Of a DNA stretch of 64,000 nucleotides, positions 59,556-64,000 are shown piece after piece. The stretch lies in NCBI RefSeq assembly GCF_012275535.1, contig NZ_JAAVTK010000001.1, positions 744,001 to 808,000 on the forward strand. Direction: 5' to 3'. Every line of letters starts with the position of its first letter. Position 1 is the stretch's first letter. The translations under genes and the position numbers were made by a program. This DNA comes from Hymenobacter artigasi (GTDB taxonomy: Bacteria > Bacteroidota > Bacteroidia > Cytophagales > Hymenobacteraceae). A model generated the notes under the pieces. That model was not told the DNA's origin. It saw only the letters and a program-made list of their open reading frames with translations, and made no database searches.

Positions 59556-61967
59556 CTACAGCGCCGGCTTCACTTCCAGCACCAGGCGCTGGCTGCCCGC
59601 CTGCCCATCGGCCGCCAGGCCCTGCACCACCACCAGGTAGCGGCCGGCCTGGTCGCCGGTGAAGAAGTTTAGCGTTTGGGCCTGGGTGCCGGTCGTGGTG
59701 ATGTTCGGGTTCCAGTAGAGCAGGTTGCGCAGGTCGGGCAGGCGGCTTTGGGCGGCGGCGGGCGTGTCGTAGCGCGGGGCGTAGAACTCGCGCTGGCGCT
59801 GCACGCCTTCGTAGCGCTCCACCAGCACCCGCGGGTCGAGCTGAAAGCCTTCCAGGTCGCCCTTGTACGTGCTGAAGCTCACTATGCCGTTGTACACGGC
59901 CAGGCCCTGAAAGTACCGGCTGTCAATCACTTCCAACTTTCGAATCTTAATGGCTGGCATGGCCATTATCTTGTTGATGTTGAACACCGGCACCCCATCG
60001 AGCAGCACCATGGGATTCTCGGCGAGTAGGGTTTGGTTCACCTTATCCACCACCAGAAAGTGGAAGCCGTCCTTCCGAATCCGGACCACTACGCCGGGCA
60101 CGTACTCGCGCAGCACTTCTTCCAGCACTTTGAAGCGGGTGTACTTATCCAGCAGGTAGGTTTCGTCGGGCTTGCCATAAAATGCCAGGCTATCAGTGCG
60201 TTCGCGGGCGTACAGATTACGGTACTTGCCGAAGTAAAGGTTTTGCACCTGCGCTTGCAGGTGCCGCTTCTCATAGTCGCTCTGAAAGCGGGGCGTGAGA
60301 CCGTACGCCCGGCCCGGCCCGCTGCGGTAGCGCGTCGAAAAAGGCTCCAGCACCTGAATCTGGCAGGTGCTGTCCTGCTGCGGGTCGGTTTGCACCATCA
60401 GGTCCTGCGGCCCGTCGAAGTGGTGCATCTCGAACTGCACCAGGCCGTCCTCGTCGCTCACGGCATTGGTCAGGCGAATGATGCGGCTCGGCGACGAGAG
60501 GTAGGTCATCACGCCCGGGCGCGGCGTGGCAGTGCCCGCCCGCGTAAGCCGGGCCTGCACCACGGGGCCATTGGGCTCGGGCAGGAACCTGGGGGCGGGC
60601 AGCGACGGGGCCAGCACATCTTCCCACCGAAACCGGCTCCAGCCCTGGGTCAGCAGCAGGTTATCCGTGGCTTCGGGGTCGTTGGTCGTGAAATAATAGT
60701 CGGGGTTTTCCACGTTGCCCTTCAACTCGGAGGTCAGGCCCAGGTACTGGTCAATGGTGTGGGAGGGCGTGGCCGCGAGCGAGTCGAGCCGGTACACGGC
60801 CATGGAGAGGCTGGCGCTGGCCGTGGGCGCGGCGGTCACTGCGAGTTGCAGCTGCACTTTTTCGCGCGGGCCGTACCGGGGTTTGTCGGCCTGGGCCGTG
60901 AGGGCCAGTCCTTGCGCGGGGCGCTGGAAATACAGCCGTTCGGCCACGGGCTGCTGCGCTTCGTTGAACACGGTGAGGTGCGACACGCCCCCGAGCAGCT
61001 GGTCGGGGCGGAAGACGAAGACGGCGTGGCCGTTCACCAGCTGCAAGCGGGTGGCCAGGGCGGTGTGCTGCCGGGAGTGGGCCAGCAGAAACAGGTTTTC
61101 CGGCGGCCGCTGCGTAGCGTCAACAGTCAGGGTGAGCAGGTTCTGCTCGCCCCGCTCCAGGTGCATTACGTAGCCTTCGGCATAGGCACGGGGCAGGGGC
61201 CGGCTGATGGTATGGCCCGGCCCCAGCGTGAGCTGCGCCGTGTAGGTTTCCTGGGCCGAGGCCGGGGTGAACAGGAAGCTGCCCATGCCCAGCCGCGAGG
61301 TGCTGAAGGTGGCTACCACGGCCCCTTGCGGGTTCAGCACTTTGCCGGTAGCGGCCACGCCGTGCCCGTGCTGGTCGGTTACTTTCACGGCCACTTTGCT
61401 GCGCAGGCCCTGCACGAGGTTGCCGCCTTCCGGAAAAAACTGCGCCTCGTAGGCCACCGAGTCTTTGGCCGGGCGGGCCGCCCCCGACGCCACAAAGGTG
61501 TTGAGCACCGTTACCGAGCTGTGGAAATAGGTCTCAGGAGGAAAGTTTTTCATCCAGCGCGTATAGGCCCGCACCGTGTAGCTGCCCGAGGCCACCGAGG
61601 CCGGCACCACGAACGAGCCCTGCCCAACCGCGTTTTTCAGCGCGATTTTCCCCTGCAGCACGGGGTGATTCTTCGCATCGAGTACTTCCACGTAGGCCAC
61701 GCTGCTCAGCGTGAGCGGGCGGGCATAGGTGCCGTCAATGGCATACACCTTAAACCACATGGTTTCGCCGCTGAGGTACACGGGCCGGTCTAGGTGCAAG
61801 TACAGCTTTTCCTGCACCCGGGCTTTCTCGTAGCGCGCCAGCTGGCGCGGTAGGCTAGCCAGCGTATCGGCCTGGCCCCGGGCCGGGCCAAAGGCAACCA
61901 GCCAGAGCAGCAGCAGCAACGCCCCATGCCGGGCCCCAGGGCGGGATAATTTCAATGGATGGTTCAT
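59556..61967 (-). CDS. MG2-domain (alpha-2-macroglobulin-like) envelope protein with plug-like C-terminal segment
   Basis: 803 residues from the ATG at 61965-61967 (MNHPLKLSR). The signal peptide ends ARGQA. The N-terminal part has the MG2 pattern VQEKLYLHLDRPVYLSGETMWFKVYAIDG, then further macroglobulin-like beta domains (ITKVTDQHGHGVAAT, LALTAQADKPRYGPREKV). Near residue 655-690 a plug-like segment appears (NPMVLLDGVPVFNINKIM...IRKLEVIDSRYFQGLAVYNGIVSFSTYKG) similar to the plug of TonB-dependent receptors. No thioester or bait region is seen. It follows the DUF4249 gene after 35 bases, so it is a third member of the uptake locus, perhaps binding the substrate or a host or competitor protein. 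Confidence 0.82.
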   Translation of the reverse strand: MNHPLKLSRPGARHGALLLLLWLVAFGPARGQADTLASLPRQLARYEKARVQEKLYLHLDRPVYLSGETMWFKVYAIDGTYARPLTLSSVAYVEVLDAKNHPVLQGKIALKNAVGQGSFVVPASVASGSYTVRAYTRWMKNFPPETYFHSSVTVLNTFVASGAARPAKDSVAYEAQFFPEGGNLVQGLRSKVAVKVTDQHGHGVAATGKVLNPQGAVVATFSTSRLGMGSFLFTPASAQETYTAQLTLGPGHTISRPLPRAYAEGYVMHLERGEQNLLTLTVDATQRPPENLFLLAHSRQHTALATRLQLVNGHAVFVFRPDQLLGGVSHLTVFNEAQQPVAERLYFQRPAQGLALTAQADKPRYGPREKVQLQLAVTAAPTASASLSMAVYRLDSLAATPSHTIDQYLGLTSELKGNVENPDYYFTTNDPEATDNLLLTQGWSRFRWEDVLAPSLPAPRFLPEPNGPVVQARLTRAGTATPRPGVMTYLSSPSRIIRLTNAVSDEDGLVQFEMHHFDGPQDLMVQTDPQQDSTCQIQVLEPFSTRYRSGPGRAYGLTPRFQSDYEKRHLQAQVQNLYFGKYRNLYARERTDSLAFYGKPDETYLLDKYTRFKVLEEVLREYVPGVVVRIRKDGFHFLVVDKVNQTLLAENPMVLLDGVPVFNINKIMAMPAIKIRKLEVIDSRYFQGLAVYNGIVSFSTYKGDLEGFQLDPRVLVERYEGVQRQREFYAPRYDTPAAAQSRLPDLRNLLYWNPNITTTGTQAQTLNFFTGDQAGRYLVVVQGLAADGQAGSQRLVLEVKPAL

Positions 61968-62002
61968 TGCCTTTGTAAACAGGAGTTTCATAAACCAAAG
62001 CC

Positions 62003-63130
62003 TTACCAGAACGCCGGGCGGGTAGCCGAGCCCCGCCGCCGGCAGTCGACGCAGTCCGGGGTTGCGACGGTAATGCCAGCCAGCACTATGTTTATGGGCA
62101 GCAGAAAACCCTGCCTAATCAGTGGACTTATGCCATCCTTGGCAGTATCGGGCGGCACACAGCTCTTGTAGCCGTCAACGTAAGGCCAGCCGGCGGGCAG
62201 CTGGGAGTGCGTGATGAAAATGCGGCGCTCCGCGAGCGAATGGGCCCCCACAAAGCCGAAGGCGAGCTCGGCCTCATTGCTCAGGCAATGCACGTTGCCG
62301 GTGAGCTGGCTGGGCTGCGGGTCGAAGAGGGTGCCCAGGCTCTCGGTGTTCTTGCGCAGCTGCTCCCAATAGCTGTACTCGTCCTTGGTGAGGGCGTGCT
62401 GCTGCACCAGAATGCTATAGCGGGTAAAGAGCCGGTCGGAAGTCCGGTCGAGGCGGCGCAAGGGGAAGTCGGTCACCACGTCCTGGCTGAGCATGGTCGT
62501 CTTAGCCAGTTGGATGGCCGGGGCCCGCTCATTGCCCCAGCACCGGGTGGGGTAGGGCACCCGGATGGGGCGGATGGCGTTGTTAAAGTACTCAACCGAC
62601 GGGTTAAAAGGCGGCGTGATTTCCCAGGTTTCCTCGTATTCCCAGCGGTAGTATTGGGTGGCCTTGGTGTCGTCGTGCGTGCTGAGGTAAATGGCCAGGC
62701 CGTTGTTTTCGGGCCGCCAGTCCAGGGCATCGAGGGGCTGAGTGGTTTTAACGGGCACAAAATCAGACGCATAAAGCAGGCCGTTGTCGGTGGCAATATG
62801 CAGGCGGTAGGTGCGGGCCGGGTTGAGGGTGAGATAGGCCGAGGTGTACGTCCCGGTCGGGCTTTCGGTGAGGGGAAAGCGGGTCCCGCTGGCGTCCTCC
62901 ATGTAAACCTTGGCGCGGGTTTCGGTGGGCACCTTGAGCTGCGTAGCCACGGCGAAGGTGCGCGAGAGGCGAATGGTCGTCACCCCCTGGGCATTCAAAA
63001 AGCCGTCCACCACCAAAAAGCTCCGCTTGGCCGCCGGTATATCAGGCGAATACGGGTCGACGCAGGCGGGTAGTAGCAGGGCCAACAGCCAAAGCAGCAA
63101 TCGGCGAACCAATGGAAAGTCAGAACGCAT
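62003..63130 (-). CDS. DUF4249 lipoprotein of a TonB-dependent uptake locus
   Basis: 375 residues. The signal peptide ends LPAC (Cys23). The DUF4249 domain begins PDIPAAKRSFLVVDGFLNAQGVTTIRLSRTF and continues through YRLHIATDNGLLYASDFVPV and the central W/Y-rich region (WEYEETWEITPPFNPS). It ends with a Cys-containing tail (TPDCVDCRRRG). These lipoproteins regularly pair with a TonB-dependent receptor and are thought to bind the substrate at the surface. It starts 6 bases after the receptor's stop codon. Confidence 0.9.
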   Translation of the reverse strand: MRSDFPLVRRLLLWLLALLLPACVDPYSPDIPAAKRSFLVVDGFLNAQGVTTIRLSRTFAVATQLKVPTETRAKVYMEDASGTRFPLTESPTGTYTSAYLTLNPARTYRLHIATDNGLLYASDFVPVKTTQPLDALDWRPENNGLAIYLSTHDDTKATQYYRWEYEETWEITPPFNPSVEYFNNAIRPIRVPYPTRCWGNERAPAIQLAKTTMLSQDVVTDFPLRRLDRTSDRLFTRYSILVQQHALTKDEYSYWEQLRKNTESLGTLFDPQPSQLTGNVHCLSNEAELAFGFVGAHSLAERRIFITHSQLPAGWPYVDGYKSCVPPDTAKDGISPLIRQGFLLPINIVLAGITVATPDCVDCRRRGSATRPAFW

Positions 63131-63136
63131 GGCGGG

Positions 63137-64000
63137 CTAGAATTTGAAGTTGTAGGTAACTGTCGGAATAGGCTGGCCGAAGATGGACAGCTGATACCCC
63201 TTAATCTGCCCGTTCACTGCCTTGAAGTAGATGGAGTACGGGTTGCGCCGGCCGGTGAGGTTGTACACGCCCACCGTCCAGGAGCTGTGGGCCAGCTTTT
63301 TCACCTTGTGGCTGCCCTCAATGTTGAGGGCCAGGTCCACGCGGTAGTAGTCGGGCACGCGGTAGGCGTTGCGGTCCGAGTAGTACACGCGCAGCGAATT
63401 GCCCGCGTAGTACTCGGCCAGGGGCAGCGTGATGGGCCGGCCCGTGCTGTAGGTGAAGTTGAGCGAAGTGCTGATGCGCCGGCTGAAGCGGTAGTTGCCC
63501 ACCATCGTAAAGTCGTGGGGCTTGTCGAAGTTACTGGGGTAGTACGCGCCGCCATTGATGATGTCGGCTGGCGTGCCCGCGTTGGCCCGCACCAGCGAGC
63601 GGGAGTACGTGTAGCTCACCCAGCCATTAACCTTGCCGGTCAGCTTCTTCACAAACACTTCCACGCCATAGGCTTTGCCCTGCGCATTGATGATGTCCGT
63701 CTCGATGTGCGGGTTGAGCACCAGCGTGGCCCCGCTCTTGTAGTCCACAAAATCGCGCAGCGACTTGTAGTACGTCTCAACCGACGCCTCAATGGTATTC
63801 GACTTAAAATTGCGGTAGTACCCCACCGAAACCTGGTCGCCAATCTGGGGGCGCACGTTGCCGTCGCTCAGCTTCCAGATGTCGGTGGGCGACACGGAGG
63901 CCGTGTTCGTGAGCTGATGGATGTACTGGCGGGTACGGGTGTAGCTCGCCTTCACCGACGACCGGTCGTTGAGCGTGTACCGCGCCGAGAGGCGGTATTC
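63137..64000 (-). CDS. TonB-dependent receptor (C-terminal part, runs off the window)
   Basis: The last 287 residues or so of an outer-membrane TonB-dependent receptor. Strand patterns of a 22-stranded barrel are visible: YRLSARYTLNDRSSVKASYTRTRQYIHQLTN, VSVGYYRNFKSNTIEASVETYYKS, YGVEVFVKKLTGKVNGWVSYTYSRS, and the final strand IFGQPIPTVTYNFKF ending in Phe as required for BAM assembly. The start and plug lie beyond the right edge. It is the first gene of the receptor/DUF4249/MG2 unit, whose substrate is unknown. Confidence 0.93.
   Translation of the reverse strand, partial: EYRLSARYTLNDRSSVKASYTRTRQYIHQLTNTASVSPTDIWKLSDGNVRPQIGDQVSVGYYRNFKSNTIEASVETYYKSLRDFVDYKSGATLVLNPHIETDIINAQGKAYGVEVFVKKLTGKVNGWVSYTYSRSLVRANAGTPADIINGGAYYPSNFDKPHDFTMVGNYRFSRRISTSLNFTYSTGRPITLPLAEYYAGNSLRVYYSDRNAYRVPDYYRVDLALNIEGSHKVKKLAHSSWTVGVYNLTGRRNPYSIYFKAVNGQIKGYQLSIFGQPIPTVTYNFKF

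Noticed and set aside
60033..61793. 586-residue plus-strand open frame
   Set aside because: Shadow of the MG2-domain gene; His/Gly/Arg-rich with no recognisable domain. The same reasoning applies to frames opposite AsmA (15016-16614), the VWA gene (31066-33207) and the hydrolase (27710-28882).

Overview
The window looks like chromosomal DNA of a GC-rich member of the Bacteroidota, most likely a Hymenobacter-like cytophagalean. This is an inference from gene content and signals; no rRNA or tRNA gene is present to confirm it. The indicators are type IX secretion and gliding parts (a GldJ-like SUMF1-fold lipoprotein, a PorP/SprF protein, and a cargo protein with a C-terminal sorting domain), a TonB-dependent receptor/DUF4249 locus, several sigma/anti-sigma pairs, many short lipoproteins, and promoters of the Bacteroidota type (TTG, about 17-19 bases, TAnnTTTG) with little sign of Shine-Dalgarno sequences.

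Layout. 1-13.4 kb is mostly minus strand and largely housekeeping: truncated mnmG, an arginyl/leucyl-transferase-like protein, ybeY, an RsbW-type ATPase, a 1172-residue DUF4175 protein, exonuclease III, an AhpD-like pair, comF (plus strand), then GldJ-like, PorP/SprF and OmpA-family envelope genes. 13.8-22.3 kb is plus strand: a large AsmA-like protein, a type I export cluster (ABC membrane domain without ATPase, HlyD, TolC) and a DUF4382 lipoprotein. 22.6-26.9 kb is minus strand: gluconokinase, DinB, a lipoprotein, diacylglycerol kinase, GNAT and fumarase. 27-34 kb holds a dodecin, a prolyl-aminopeptidase-like lipoprotein, a sigma/anti-sigma(TonB) pair, a VWA protein and a beta-barrel protein. 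34.5-41.6 kb (minus) holds the type IX cargo, a second sigma/anti-sigma(barrel) pair and a periplasmic trehalase. 41.9-45.9 kb (plus) holds a BlaI/BlaR1-TonB pair with a legible operator-promoter, a methyltransferase and a lipoprotein. 46.1-51.4 kb (minus) is a multidrug efflux locus (TolC, universal stress protein, EmrA-type, EmrB-type) interrupted by a plus-strand S23 four-helix-bundle gene. It is divergent from a GAF-GAF-AAA-Fis sigma-54 activator at 51.7-53.8 kb. 53.9-64 kb holds a 40-residue Lys-rich protein, DoxX/DinB, two lipoproteins, DNA polymerase I, and a nutrient-uptake locus (TonB-dependent receptor, DUF4249 lipoprotein, MG2-domain protein) that runs off the right edge.

Three things stand out. 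First, nearly every gene junction carries a long, often perfect inverted repeat (arms 18-49 bases) that falls into a few sequence families and usually abuts or contains stop codons. Second, two regulatory regions can be read from sequence alone: a TAnnTTTG promoter overlapped by two ACTA-N6-TAGT dyads before blaI, and a sigma-54-like promoter plus a distal 17-base dyad between the efflux operon and its divergent sigma-54 activator. Third, there are several domain recombinations: an ABC exporter membrane subunit ending at the linker where its ATPase should begin, a zinc-finger anti-sigma fused to a TonB C-terminal domain, an anti-sigma-like segment fused to a beta-barrel, and BlaR1 fused to TonB. 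I saw no CRISPR array, IS element, prophage or defence island.
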